NCBI GenBank assembly: GCA_965200685.1
Contig: OZ241379.1
Coordinates: 3,720,001 to 3,784,000, forward strand
Direction: 5' to 3'
DNA from: Bin5 sp965200685
GTDB taxonomy: Bacteria; Chloroflexota; Anaerolineae; Caldilineales; Caldilineaceae
Length of the DNA: 64,000 bases
Shown: positions 8,963 through 17,891 of the stretch, in pieces
How the letters are laid out: every line of letters starts with the position of its first letter
Numbering within the stretch: position 1 is the stretch's first letter
Notes under the pieces: model-generated
Databases searched by the model: none
Told to the model about the DNA's origin: nothing
The model's input: only the letters and a program-made list of their open reading frames with translations
Made by a program: the position numbers and the translations under genes

Positions 8963-10642
8963 TTACCGCTCAATGGAAATCTTCCACGGTTCAACGAACT
9001 GAGCATCGGCATTGCGGCGTGTTCCTTGCACCCAAGGCATAACATTGCCCTTGGCCGACCCTCCACATCCTGTTCCGATGGGAATGAGCATCCACTGTTC
9101 GTGGAATATACGTTGGGCTTGCTGCGATAGTTCGATGCGTTGGGGATCATCAGCCGCTTTTGTCACTGCTTCCTCAATAATCGCATCGACTTCAGGGTCT
9201 GCATAGCCACCCATGATATTGCGGGCTAGATTGGACGAAGAGTGGAGGGAGCCTAGCAGCATCAGCGCAGAATCGGGAACCCGCACGCCGGCACCATCGC
9301 GGAAGAGAGCTGGTTGGCCGGGCCCTTCATAGCTGTCGAACTGTGGACTCATCTCAATAGCCTCTATGCCAAATAGCTGTCGCCACTGTTCCGCCATATA
9401 TTGGGCGAGGAGTTCCATAGCCGGGCTGCTGACGCCGGCGATGATCATCTTGGGCACATCCGCCACATCGGTATAGGCAGAGGCGGCCATGGCCTCTTTG
9501 GCACCTTCCGGATCGTAGGGGTGGGGCACAAAGTCTGGATCCTGTCCGGGCAGAGCGCGCAGGGGTTCGCCTGTTGGCACCCACCCTCGTCCATCAGGAC
9601 TTAACAGTTCGAAGATCTGTTCCTTGTCCACGGCCATGATCAGAGCTTTGCGGAAGTTGATATCATTGGTCGGCTCAATAGTGGGGTTGAAGAAGAAGCC
9701 ACCGATGCCAGGTGCTAGGGAACATTCGAAGAAATCTGCGCCCAGAACCTGTTGCGAGGTGGCATCATTGGGCGGCCAGCCCTGGTCAAGTTCGTCATTG
9801 GCCAGCATCGTGGTGACGATCGTAGTGTCTTCTACCGATGTGACCGTGACCCTGTCCAAGACAGGCTCTGCTATCCAGAAATGGGGATTCTTGACAAATG
9901 TCACTACGCCTTTGTTGAGGTCCATAGATGCAGGCATAAAGGGACCGCTGGTGACCGGATTGTTCTTGGGGTGCCACCATTCCGCCATTTCAAACCCATC
10001 CTCGCCGATGGCTATGGAAGCCTTGACGGGGCCGATGAGGTTGGTGGCGATCTTCTTATGAAAGAGGGGGTCGGGTGCGTCTAGGGTTACCTGCACGGTG
10101 CTATCGTCTAGGGCGATGACACCGGGCATCTGCATGGCTTCGCCGTTGAAGACATCCTCAAAGCCGACGACACCCGTGAGGAACAGAGTTACCCGCTGGT
10201 GCGTGGTCGCCGGATGCGCGATGAGGTTCCAAGTGGCGACTACATCCTGTGCTGTAATGGGGCTGCCATCGGAGTAGACCGCGTCCGGGTCGATTTTGAA
10301 TGTCCACATAGACATGTCGTCGTTGGGTGTCCACTCATTGAAGACATACGGATAGAGTTCGCCGTTTTCATCCAGATACATAGGGCCGGCGTTCCAGAAT
10401 GCCAGATAGTGCATATTCCAGCCCCCACCTCGTAGTGGTGACCAGTCTTGGGCAAAGAAGGGGATGGTGGCGCGGAAGACCTGTTCCTCCGCCATCATCT
10501 CTTCGCCAGCTTCTTCGGTATCAGCTTCTGCTGCCGGTGCCTCGGTCGCGGTCTGCGGGGCCGCACAGGCCGACACCACCAAGGCAAGCACCATCAGGGC
10601 CAGCATCCAGCCTAGTTTATGGCTCCTCCGTTTTGATGACAT
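8963..10642 (-). CDS. Family-5 solute-binding lipoprotein of an ABC importer
   Basis: This 559-residue lipoprotein captures substrate outside the membrane and delivers it to the permeases at 7925-7891. The signal ends in lipobox VVSAC near residue 26, followed by an Ala/Glu-rich tether. The body has family-5 features such as SDGSPITAQDVVATWNLI and FRKALIMAVDKEQI. The family binds peptides, nickel, opines or sugars, so the substrate cannot be read from this. Its first about 40 codons and its upstream region are shared with both LRR lipoprotein genes. AAAGGAG precedes ATG 10642 and a near-consensus promoter lies at 10757-10786. It heads the minus-strand importer operon. Confidence 0.92.
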   Translation of the reverse strand: MSSKRRSHKLGWMLALMVLALVVSACAAPQTATEAPAAEADTEEAGEEMMAEEQVFRATIPFFAQDWSPLRGGGWNMHYLAFWNAGPMYLDENGELYPYVFNEWTPNDDMSMWTFKIDPDAVYSDGSPITAQDVVATWNLIAHPATTHQRVTLFLTGVVGFEDVFNGEAMQMPGVIALDDSTVQVTLDAPDPLFHKKIATNLIGPVKASIAIGEDGFEMAEWWHPKNNPVTSGPFMPASMDLNKGVVTFVKNPHFWIAEPVLDRVTVTSVEDTTIVTTMLANDELDQGWPPNDATSQQVLGADFFECSLAPGIGGFFFNPTIEPTNDINFRKALIMAVDKEQIFELLSPDGRGWVPTGEPLRALPGQDPDFVPHPYDPEGAKEAMAASAYTDVADVPKMIIAGVSSPAMELLAQYMAEQWRQLFGIEAIEMSPQFDSYEGPGQPALFRDGAGVRVPDSALMLLGSLHSSSNLARNIMGGYADPEVDAIIEEAVTKAADDPQRIELSQQAQRIFHEQWMLIPIGTGCGGSAKGNVMPWVQGTRRNADAQFVEPWKISIER

Positions 10643-10756
10643 TAGGGTTCTCCTTTAGGATAGAGGGGTGATGGAATTCGATTGCTTTGAATGCCCAACA
10701 CGAAAGCGAACTGCTGGGCAATCAAAATCGATCAGGATTCTCTAGGAGTTCTATAC

Positions 10757-10786
10757 AGTATAGCAGGTAGCCCGCATCCATGTCAA
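10757..10786 (-). promoter_or_regulatory. Sigma-70-type promoter for the importer operon
   Basis: On the minus strand, TTGACA (10781-10786) and TATACT (10757-10762) are separated by 18 bp, close to consensus. The start codon at 10642 lies about 110 bp downstream. Copies A and B of the same region have lost this pair. Confidence 0.65.
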
Positions 10787-10825
10787 CTGTAGTATTAGAT
10801 GGAATCTCGCGCCGTTCCCTAGGAG

Positions 10826-10854
10826 TTGTACAATGCCTATGGAACTGGTATAAA
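10826..10854 (+). promoter_or_regulatory. Sigma-70-type promoter for the sialidase-like gene
   Basis: On the plus strand, TTGTAC (10826-10831) and TATAAA (10849-10854) are separated by 17 bp and lie about 55 bp before ATG 10908. It is divergent from the importer promoter at 10757-10786. Confidence 0.6.
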
Positions 10855-10907
10855 TAAACAAATAATTGCAGTCCCTGACCACTGCAATTTCATTGTAAGG
10901 ATAGGTT

Positions 10908-12026
10908 ATGGAGATCACAGCTACCGGCATCCTCAGTTCCGGACAACCCGCTACCCCCCGCGCAATCCTGACGTTCCCAACGGTCACGGCCCTGGCCGAT
11001 GGATCATGGCTGGCGACCTATCGCGTGGGTTCGACAAAAGACTCGGCCGATGAAACGGTGGAATTTTCTCGCTCTGTGGATGCTGGCCGCACATGGAGTC
11101 AGCCGTGGACACCTTTTGAACATCCCATGATTGATGGCGCGCGCGGCTCTCTCAGAGTTTGCTACCTGACTGAACTGACGCCAGGCCATCTGCTGGCCGC
11201 GTCCATGTGGATCGACCGCACTACGTACCCCGGCAAAACGCTTTTCAATGAAGAAACTGAAGGCTGCCTGCCTATGTCGATCCTCCTGGCCGATTCTTAT
11301 GACAATGCTACCTCCTGGGGGCAGTGGCGGTTGGTTCCCATGCCCGAGGAGATTGGCCCGGCCAGCCTGACCAACCCCATTCTCAAACTGGCCGATGGCT
11401 CACTGGCTTTGAGCATTGAGACCAACAAACACTATCATGATGCTTCACCCTGGATGCAGAAGGTCGTCTTCTTCCATTCCAGCGACCAAGGGCAGACTTG
11501 GGGGGAGCCGGTCGTGGCGGGTGAAGACCCGACAGGCCGCATATTCAACTGGGATCTACGCTGTGGCGTTGCGCCCGATGGACAGGTCGTTACCTTTGCT
11601 TGGACCTACGACTCGGCCGCGGCCAGGTATCTGAACATCCATCGGCGCATCAGCTTAGATCATGGTCATACATGGCGTGACGCCGAAAGCCTTGACATTG
11701 CCGACCAGGCGGCCCGCCCAGCAATGCTAACCGATGGACGTGTGGTTCTAGCGTTTGTAGACCGTTTTGACAGCCATACAATCCGCGCACGTCTGGCGAC
11801 CAGGCCCGACGCCCCCTTTGACCCAGCAAGTGAGGTGCTCATCTATCGGCACAATTCTACAGCCCCCATGCAAGATGACAGTACGGGAGAACTGCTCCTG
11901 GAGATGAATCTGTGGACCTTTGGGTTGCCTTACGCGGAGGTGCTGCCCGCTGGAGATGTGCTGGTCGTGTACTACGCGGGCTTAGAAGATACAATGGATA
12001 TTCATTGGGCGCGAATCGTCCCATAA
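10908..12026 (+). CDS. Sialidase-like BNR-repeat protein
   Basis: This 372-residue protein has Asp-box (BNR) repeats, SVDAGRTW near 58-65, SSDQGQTW near 187 and SLDHGHTW near 245, as in six-bladed beta-propeller sialidases. No signal peptide is visible, so a cytosolic place is inferred. Sialidase-fold proteins include exo-sialidases and other glycoside hydrolases, so naming a substrate is not justified. AAGGATAGG precedes ATG 10908. It starts a plus-strand run with an aldolase and a dehydrogenase. Two pieces of this gene occur as debris at 3104-3196. Confidence 0.8.
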   Translation: MEITATGILSSGQPATPRAILTFPTVTALADGSWLATYRVGSTKDSADETVEFSRSVDAGRTWSQPWTPFEHPMIDGARGSLRVCYLTELTPGHLLAASMWIDRTTYPGKTLFNEETEGCLPMSILLADSYDNATSWGQWRLVPMPEEIGPASLTNPILKLADGSLALSIETNKHYHDASPWMQKVVFFHSSDQGQTWGEPVVAGEDPTGRIFNWDLRCGVAPDGQVVTFAWTYDSAAARYLNIHRRISLDHGHTWRDAESLDIADQAARPAMLTDGRVVLAFVDRFDSHTIRARLATRPDAPFDPASEVLIYRHNSTAPMQDDSTGELLLEMNLWTFGLPYAEVLPAGDVLVVYYAGLEDTMDIHWARIVP

Positions 12027-12082
12027 AATCAATGGTCAGCACCCAGTAACTGTAATCACAGCCCACTGCAAAAGAGGATCCC

Positions 12083-12859
12083 ATGCGTAAAAGCAAGATG
12101 CTACAGAAGTTCCGCGACGGCAACTTTGCCCGAGTCTGCGGATTGGGCCACTACCTGCCCTTCTTTATCCGCTATGCAGCCCAGTATCGCTATGATGGCA
12201 TTTGGCTTGACCTTGAACATCGGGCCATGGATGCGCGCGAGGTGCAGGCGATCATCATGATGTGCCATCACAACAACATCGACTGTATGGTACGTCCACC
12301 AACCCTAGAGAGAACCAAACTCTATCGCTACCTAGAGGATGGGGCCAGCGGCTTTCTTATCCCCTTAGTTTCTGACCCCCAGATGGCGTCTGATCTGGTC
12401 CAAGCTGTAAAGTTTTCACCCTTGGGCAATCGGGGTATGGATGGGGCCGGCTTGGACGGAGATTTCGGCATCGGGGTCTGGCATCCAGAAAGCAACTACA
12501 ACGCAGATGCCAATCGCGAGACCTTTCTTATCTGCCAAGTTGAGACCTTGCAGGCCGTTGCCAATGCCGAAGAGATCGCCTCCATAGAGGGCATTGATGG
12601 CCTCTTTATCGGGCCCGCGGATCTCTCTCTACGCATAGCCAATGAACCAACCGACGTGACCATGGAGAAAGCGATTGAAACTGTCGCGGCCGCAGCCCAA
12701 AGGCATGGCAAAATCTGGGGTATCACAGCCGGCTCAATAGACGAGATAAAGCACTATCGCCAGATGGGCGCGCAGATGGTTCCCTGGGGAGGCGACTTCG
12801 CCCTCATGAACATCTTGCAGAACTGTAGTGTAGAGCTGGACGGGGTGCCCGGTGCATAA
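12083..12859 (+). CDS. HpcH/HpaI-type aldolase
   Basis: This is a full-length (258-residue) member of the metal-dependent pyruvate-aldolase family. His46 in LDLEH, Arg71 in VRPP, Glu154 in CQVET and Asp180 in GPAD are the conserved catalytic and metal-binding positions. It would split a 2-keto acid into pyruvate and an aldehyde, or the reverse. It lies 56 bp after the sialidase-like gene and 48 bp before the dehydrogenase gene. Sequence similarity to the aldolase at 902-1699 is distant, so the two are not a recent duplicate pair. Confidence 0.87.
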   Translation: MRKSKMLQKFRDGNFARVCGLGHYLPFFIRYAAQYRYDGIWLDLEHRAMDAREVQAIIMMCHHNNIDCMVRPPTLERTKLYRYLEDGASGFLIPLVSDPQMASDLVQAVKFSPLGNRGMDGAGLDGDFGIGVWHPESNYNADANRETFLICQVETLQAVANAEEIASIEGIDGLFIGPADLSLRIANEPTDVTMEKAIETVAAAAQRHGKIWGITAGSIDEIKHYRQMGAQMVPWGGDFALMNILQNCSVELDGVPGA

Positions 12860-12907
12860 TTGCACAAGGCCGCCACAGACCACTAGCCACTGGTGTTTGG
12901 AGGAGAC

Positions 12908-13945
12908 ATGAAAATCGCCATACTATACGGCCCACGCGATCTACGAATCGAAGAACAGCCCTTGGATACTAGGCGACTGGCAGCGGACGAGATCTGGGTG
13001 AAGACCCGCATCTCTGCCCTGAAGATCGGCACAGATCGGGGCAATTACGAAGGGGCCGAACAGGTACCCGGTGCGCCCGACTATCCCCGTTGGGTAGGAG
13101 ACAGCAACCTAGGTATGGTACAGGCAGTAGGGAGTGATGTAACCCGTGTGAAGGTAGGGGACCGCATTGTGACCCGCGCGCCTCACCAGTCAGAATATAT
13201 CCTGACCGAATCCGATAGCCTTGTTGTCGTCCCCGACTGTGTGCATGATGAAGACGCTGTCTATGCACATCTCTATGCTCTCAGTGCTCATTGCTACCAC
13301 AAAGCGCATTTTCGCCCGGGTGAGACAGTGGCCGTGGTGGGATTGGGGGTCCTCGGTTTGGGTGCCATCGCGCTAGGCCCTCTCTTTGGTGGCCGGGTTG
13401 TGGGCATAGCCAACAGCCCGACCCGCATGGAGATGTCGGCGAGAATGGGTGCCCATGCCAATTTTCTCTACGATGATCCCGATCTTCAGACCAAGCTCCA
13501 TGCCTTCAGCCACAGCCTTGGTATTGATCTGGTCATTCTTACCGCCAATCCTTGGCCTGCCTTCCGCACAGCCTTGGAGATCGTAAGACCCAACGGCAGG
13601 GTCTCTATCGTCAGCTTGTTAGGACGCGGCGAGCCGCCCCTGGACTTCAACCCCTTGTCCATGGAATGGTTTTATAACAAAGGGATCTCCTTGATCGCCG
13701 CGTCCGGGCACACAGGCTATCTCTATCCTGACGCGGGCCGCATTCCCTTGCAGACAGCGGACCGTTACGCCTGGGACCACGTCGCCGAGCATATTGTCTC
13801 CCTCATGGCAGATGGCTCCCTAGAGCCCAAGCGGCTGATCACCCACCGCTTTCATTACAGTGAGATGGCTACCGCCTACGAGATGACCTATCATCGCCAG
13901 AAGAACATGTTGGGCGTCGTCTTCCACTGGCACGAGAAATTTTGA
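12908..13945 (+). CDS. Medium-chain dehydrogenase/reductase without the usual zinc ligands
   Basis: The 345-residue protein has the two-domain MDR fold. Its nucleotide-binding motif is GLGVLG at 145-150. The region that normally carries the catalytic zinc cysteine reads SALKIGTD (Ile40 instead of Cys), the GHE histidine is absent, and no four-cysteine structural zinc loop is visible. A zinc-independent oxidoreductase of sugars or acids is thus likely. GGAGGAGAC supports ATG 12908 over an in-frame upstream start at 12893. The last codons (WHEKF, stop) lie in the left end of a 57-bp repeat element. Confidence 0.83.
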   Translation: MKIAILYGPRDLRIEEQPLDTRRLAADEIWVKTRISALKIGTDRGNYEGAEQVPGAPDYPRWVGDSNLGMVQAVGSDVTRVKVGDRIVTRAPHQSEYILTESDSLVVVPDCVHDEDAVYAHLYALSAHCYHKAHFRPGETVAVVGLGVLGLGAIALGPLFGGRVVGIANSPTRMEMSARMGAHANFLYDDPDLQTKLHAFSHSLGIDLVILTANPWPAFRTALEIVRPNGRVSIVSLLGRGEPPLDFNPLSMEWFYNKGISLIAASGHTGYLYPDAGRIPLQTADRYAWDHVAEHIVSLMADGSLEPKRLITHRFHYSEMATAYEMTYHRQKNMLGVVFHWHEKF

Positions 13946-13985
13946 CAGATGATTTGGTAACAACGACAAAATTTTCTGTGCCAAA
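13929..13985. repeat. 57-bp inverted-repeat element, copy 1
   Basis: The ends are imperfect inverted repeats (GGCACGAGAAATTTTGAC against the complement of the right end, 14 of 18 matching). A nearly identical copy lies at 23463-23521. The left end overlaps the final codons and stop of the dehydrogenase gene. It could be a MITE-like element or a hairpin; no transposase is present. Confidence 0.75.
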
Positions 13986-14033
13986 TAGGGTTTACGGACC
14001 CCTGCCCATTGGTGTTCAATAAGGAGAAAACGA

Positions 14034-15428
14034 ATGAACCCACGCGCCAACGCACCACATCACAACGTCACCCGTTCATTAGAACTGTATCAACAGGCCG
14101 GTACCCTCATCCCGGGCTGGACCCAACTCATCAGCCGGCGGGCAGACCAGTTCGCCTCCGGCATCAGCCCCATCTACGCTCAGTGCGCCAAAGGATCCCG
14201 CTTTATTGATGTGGATGAAAACGAGTATATTGATTGGGTCAATGCAGTTGGGGCCATCATATTGGGACATGCAGATGAGGTAGTGGATGCTGCTGTCAAA
14301 GAGCAGATCGGGCGGGGCAGCCTATATTCCCTCAACAGCCCTCTGGAAATAGAGTTGGCTGAGGAACTGAACGCCACAATCCCTAGCTCCCACATGGTGC
14401 GCTACACAAAAGGTGGTGGCGAGGCCTGTGCTGTTGCCGTGCGTATCGCCCGCGGGGTTACTGGCAGAGACAAAATCCTATTCTGCGGCTATCATGGCTG
14501 GCACGACTGGTATCAAGCAGCCAACTTTGGTTTGGACCCGCAGAGCGGTGAGTACCCTTTTGCCGGTATTGAACCCATCGGCGTCCCCAAAGTCTTGGAA
14601 GGAACAGTCATCCCCTTCGTCTACGGCGATCTGGAGATGCTGGCAGCACTGCTCAACAAGCACGCCGGCGAGATTGCCGCCATAATGATGGAGCCGGCGC
14701 GTTCGGAATGGCCGCCCCTCGGCTATCTGGAAGAAGTGAAACAGCTCGCCGCGCAGCACCAAGTCATCCTCATCTTTGATGAGGTCTCCTGCGGCTGGCG
14801 GTTGGCTATTGGCGGCGTGCAAGAGGCAGTAGGGGTCACACCGGACATGACGGTAGTGGCCAAGGCCATGTCCAATGGCTACCCCATCGGCGCGGTAGTC
14901 GGATCCCGCGCGGTAATGGAGCCGGCCAAACGGATGTTCATCTCCAGTTCGTACTGGAGCGATACTATCGGTTTGGCGGCTTCGCTCACAACGATTCAGG
15001 AGCTGAAACGCCGCAATGCCCCCCTGCGCTTCAAGGAGATCGGCGAGAAACTGATGAAACGATTGAATCAGGCGATTGCTGATGCCGGGCTGCAAACACT
15101 GGTGGCCGCTGAAACCTACAAGCCACAGCAGTTGGCAGGTGTCTGTACCGGGCTTCATACCAATCCTGTGATCAGTCTAGCAACGCCCGATGGCATAGAC
15201 CCACGCAAAGTCTCCACACTTTTCATCCAAGAGATGGCCCGCCGTGGGATCCACACCTACATGAGTTTCAAGGCGACGCTGGCTCATACTGATGAAGACA
15301 TCCGCTTGACAGGAGAAGCCGCAACCGAATCTCTGCAGGTCATTCAAGCTGGGCTGCACCAGGGAAATCTCGACGATCTGATCGTCGCTGATTTGAAAAA
15401 AGAACCCTTCCGGCGTCTGGTCCGATAG
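14034..15428 (+). CDS. Class III PLP-dependent aminotransferase (glutamate-1-semialdehyde mutase-like)
   Basis: This 464-residue, fold-type I enzyme has the PLP lysine at Lys277 (VAKAMSNGYP) and the cofactor aspartate at Asp249 (IFDEV). Strong similarity in style to glutamate-1-semialdehyde aminomutase is seen, but such relatives in catabolic operons usually transfer amino groups from other substrates. No heme genes are nearby, so an amino-sugar or amino-acid role is inferred. AAGGAG lies 9 bp before ATG 14034. A paralogue is at 28572-29777. Confidence 0.88.
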   Translation: MNPRANAPHHNVTRSLELYQQAGTLIPGWTQLISRRADQFASGISPIYAQCAKGSRFIDVDENEYIDWVNAVGAIILGHADEVVDAAVKEQIGRGSLYSLNSPLEIELAEELNATIPSSHMVRYTKGGGEACAVAVRIARGVTGRDKILFCGYHGWHDWYQAANFGLDPQSGEYPFAGIEPIGVPKVLEGTVIPFVYGDLEMLAALLNKHAGEIAAIMMEPARSEWPPLGYLEEVKQLAAQHQVILIFDEVSCGWRLAIGGVQEAVGVTPDMTVVAKAMSNGYPIGAVVGSRAVMEPAKRMFISSSYWSDTIGLAASLTTIQELKRRNAPLRFKEIGEKLMKRLNQAIADAGLQTLVAAETYKPQQLAGVCTGLHTNPVISLATPDGIDPRKVSTLFIQEMARRGIHTYMSFKATLAHTDEDIRLTGEAATESLQVIQAGLHQGNLDDLIVADLKKEPFRRLVR

Positions 15429-15474
15429 TCAACTGCAATGGTCAATGGCCACAGGAAATAGGGGGCTAACTGCT

Positions 15475-16512
15475 ATGTTTTCAACAGAGTTTACCGATGC
15501 GGACCGGTCGTTTTTAGAACGAGAGGTTTTGCCTTTTCTGCCGGACCGCATCTTTGATGCACATGCTCATCTCTTTTGCCATGAGCACTATCCTGCGGAT
15601 ATGATGACCCCTAGCCTTGCCTCAACACCGCCGCGTTTGGGCCTGGCAGAGTATGCAGCCCTGATGGAGTGGCTGCATCCAGGCGGACGCACCGTGGGTG
15701 GTCTCTTCTTTGGTTTGGCATTTCTCGGAGACCGTCAGGCCAACAATGAGTTCGTCGCGGCGGAGGTCAATGGAACTCGCCCTAGGTCACAGGCTGCGAG
15801 CCTTAGGGATTTGCAGTCCCGTTCCCGTGGGCAAATGATCATCTCGCCGCAGATGGACCCGGAGACGATTCTTGACGAGGTCCGGCGTCTAGGGATGGCT
15901 GGCCTGAAATGCTATCATACCATGGCGGTGATAGACGGACCGACTTGGCTGGCTCCGATTGAAGCGTATCTGCCTGAGGCCCATGTCGCAGCTGCGGATA
16001 CGTTGGGCTTGACGATCACCTTGCATATGGTACGAGACCGGGCCCTGGCCGACCCAATCAACCAAGCCACCATACGCCGCTACTGTACTACCTACCCGAA
16101 TATGAAGCTGATCCTGGCCCACGCCGCCAGGGGATTTAACCCTTGGCATACGATTGAAGGGATCGAGAGCTTACGGGGCCTGGAGAATGTCTGGTTTGAC
16201 ACATCTGCTGTCACTGAGGCCGGTGCATTTGAGGCGATCATTGAAACGATGGGCCACGGGAAACTGATGTACGGCACTGATTTTCATGTCAGCCACATTC
16301 GGGGGCGTTGTGTTGCCCTAGGCGACTCCTTCCACTGGCTCTATGCAGACGAGATGAACTTGACTGAAAAGCACACCTCTCTGCAGCCGGTGTTGATCGG
16401 GTTGGAATCGTTACGTAGCCTGTGTCTCGCCTGTCAACGGCTGCAGCTGAACGAGCAACAGCTTGACGATATCTTCTACAACAACGCGGCCATGCTTTTC
16501 GATATCGAGTGA
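15475..16512 (+). CDS. Amidohydrolase-family protein
   Basis: The 345-residue protein has the TIM-barrel amidohydrolase pattern: the metal-binding HxH (His30/His32 in FDAHAHLF), later histidines in ITLHMVRD and LILAHAAR, and a final Asp in MYGTDFHVSH. These enzymes hydrolyse or decarboxylate small acids or lactones; the substrate is unknown. AGGGGG precedes ATG 15475, which I prefer to the in-frame ATG at 15445. It follows the aminotransferase by 46 bp and probably belongs to the same transcript. Confidence 0.85.
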   Translation: MFSTEFTDADRSFLEREVLPFLPDRIFDAHAHLFCHEHYPADMMTPSLASTPPRLGLAEYAALMEWLHPGGRTVGGLFFGLAFLGDRQANNEFVAAEVNGTRPRSQAASLRDLQSRSRGQMIISPQMDPETILDEVRRLGMAGLKCYHTMAVIDGPTWLAPIEAYLPEAHVAAADTLGLTITLHMVRDRALADPINQATIRRYCTTYPNMKLILAHAARGFNPWHTIEGIESLRGLENVWFDTSAVTEAGAFEAIIETMGHGKLMYGTDFHVSHIRGRCVALGDSFHWLYADEMNLTEKHTSLQPVLIGLESLRSLCLACQRLQLNEQQLDDIFYNNAAMLFDIE

Positions 16513-16820
16513 GGTGTACATCGTACTGTCTTCTGATCATGGGCAACGAAACCCACGCCTTCCCCTATCGCCCCGAACAGATGGCAAGCACCCGCCTGTC
16601 TGCTCAGTATGTGAGCGACGACTGGCCGATGAACGGCAGAATTCCATAAGTGGCTACCGGAACTGATGGCAAAAATGGTATTGACAGACCGGTAAATGAG
16701 TTCATTGAGGAGACAGTGGCCCTGTGGGAACGGGAATACCGTTCGCGCCGCGCTGCCGACCCACGAACTACACTTACCGGCCACTGTCCATAGATAAAGC
16801 CCCAAGCCACTGGAGTTTGA
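16513..16820. other. 308-bp gap with an interrupted short frame
   Basis: No intact gene is seen here. A plus-strand frame at 16539-16793, described in its own entry, fills most of it. CCACTGGAGT near the right end is one of the recurrent boundary motifs. Confidence 0.5.
16539..16793 (+). pseudogene. Possible broken small gene (in-frame TAA)
   Basis: The frame starting MGNETHAFPYRPEQ runs 36 codons to TAA at 16647-16649, then continues in the same frame (…VNEFIEETVALWEREYRSRR) to TAG at 16791. Both halves look protein-like (charged helix in the second half). I do not recognise the family and no ribosome site is clear. It could be a degraded gene, or noise. Confidence 0.3.
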
Positions 16821-17801
16821 ATGAACTATCGTATCCTTGGACGAACCGGTCTATCTGTGTCTCCCATTGCCTTGGGAACTGTTGAGCTGGGCATGGACTA
16901 CGGAATCCCTGCGCCCGGGGCATACGGTCGTCCATCGGCCCAGGCTGCTGAACGTTTGGTCCACACAGCATTGGATGCTGGGATCAATCTCATTGACACT
17001 GCCCAAGTGTATGGTGAGAGCGAAAGAATTCTGGGCAACGTTCTGCGTGGATGCCGGGATCAGGTGGTGCTGGCAACCAAGGTGAATGTGCAGGCGGGAG
17101 GGGCTACCCTGCGCGGCACTGCCCTACGCAATGCCATGTGGATGGGTCTGGAGAACAGTCTGCGTGAATTACAGACCGACTGGGTAGATATCTGGCAGAT
17201 CCACAATGTGGACGCGGATCTGCTGACCCAAGCCGAGCTTGTGGAGGAAGTCTTCGGTCAGGCACGTGCCAGTGGCAAGATACGCTGGAGTGGAGGCTCG
17301 TTCTATGGTGCTGCTCTGCCGCTGGCCGCTCTTGAAATCGATCTGTTTGATACCTTGCAGGTTACCTATTCGGTCCTTGACCAGCGGCTGACGGATCAGG
17401 TATTGCCCACAGCCGCAGCCCAAGGTGTCGGCATCCTCGTTCGTTCCATCCTGCTACAGGGCGCGTTGACCGAACGTGCAGAATACTTGCCCGATAAGCT
17501 GGAACCACTGCGAGCGCGCAGCCGGCGTTTCCGCCAACTTTGCCGAGCTTCTGCAGATCAGCTTACACCGGCACAGGCTGCTATTGCCTTCGGCCTGGCC
17601 GAACCACGTATCGGGTCTGTCCTAGTGGGTGTGCGTACCGAATCCGAATTGGAGGAAAATCTGGTGGCAGCGACAAGGCAGCTTTCCCCGCAGCTCATGA
17701 CCGAACTGCATCGGCTACGCTTGGATGATCCAGACTTGCTGAATCCAAGTACATGGCTGCCGTGGATTCTAGAGCAGTTTGAATCCGGAGTACAGGAGTA
17801 A
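16821..17801 (+). CDS. Aldo-keto reductase
   Basis: This 326-residue TIM-barrel NAD(P)H-dependent oxidoreductase carries the full catalytic tetrad: Asp59, Tyr64 (NLIDTAQVYG), Lys87 (LATKV) and His128 (WQIHN). It would reduce an aldehyde or ketone, or oxidise a sugar, in the cytosol. No clear ribosome site is present before ATG 16821 (ACTGGAGTTTGA). It is followed by another aldo-keto reductase and a Gfo/Idh/MocA gene, a combination common in sugar-acid and polyol pathways. Confidence 0.88.
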   Translation: MNYRILGRTGLSVSPIALGTVELGMDYGIPAPGAYGRPSAQAAERLVHTALDAGINLIDTAQVYGESERILGNVLRGCRDQVVLATKVNVQAGGATLRGTALRNAMWMGLENSLRELQTDWVDIWQIHNVDADLLTQAELVEEVFGQARASGKIRWSGGSFYGAALPLAALEIDLFDTLQVTYSVLDQRLTDQVLPTAAAQGVGILVRSILLQGALTERAEYLPDKLEPLRARSRRFRQLCRASADQLTPAQAAIAFGLAEPRIGSVLVGVRTESELEENLVAATRQLSPQLMTELHRLRLDDPDLLNPSTWLPWILEQFESGVQE

Positions 17802-17891
17802 CGGGTTTGATGATTGAAAACCGATGACCAGTGAAAAGCCGGGCCTGTAAACCGCAGTTACTGGCCACGACGGTGAGAGAGGAAGAAAACT

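Larger units (their letters stand above)
10528..10893 (-). repeat. Leader/promoter cassette, copy C (best preserved)
   Basis: This covers the signal-peptide codons of the binding protein and the divergent intergenic region up to the sialidase-like gene. It is the only one of the three copies with both promoters intact, so it is probably closest to the source copy. Confidence 0.85.
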
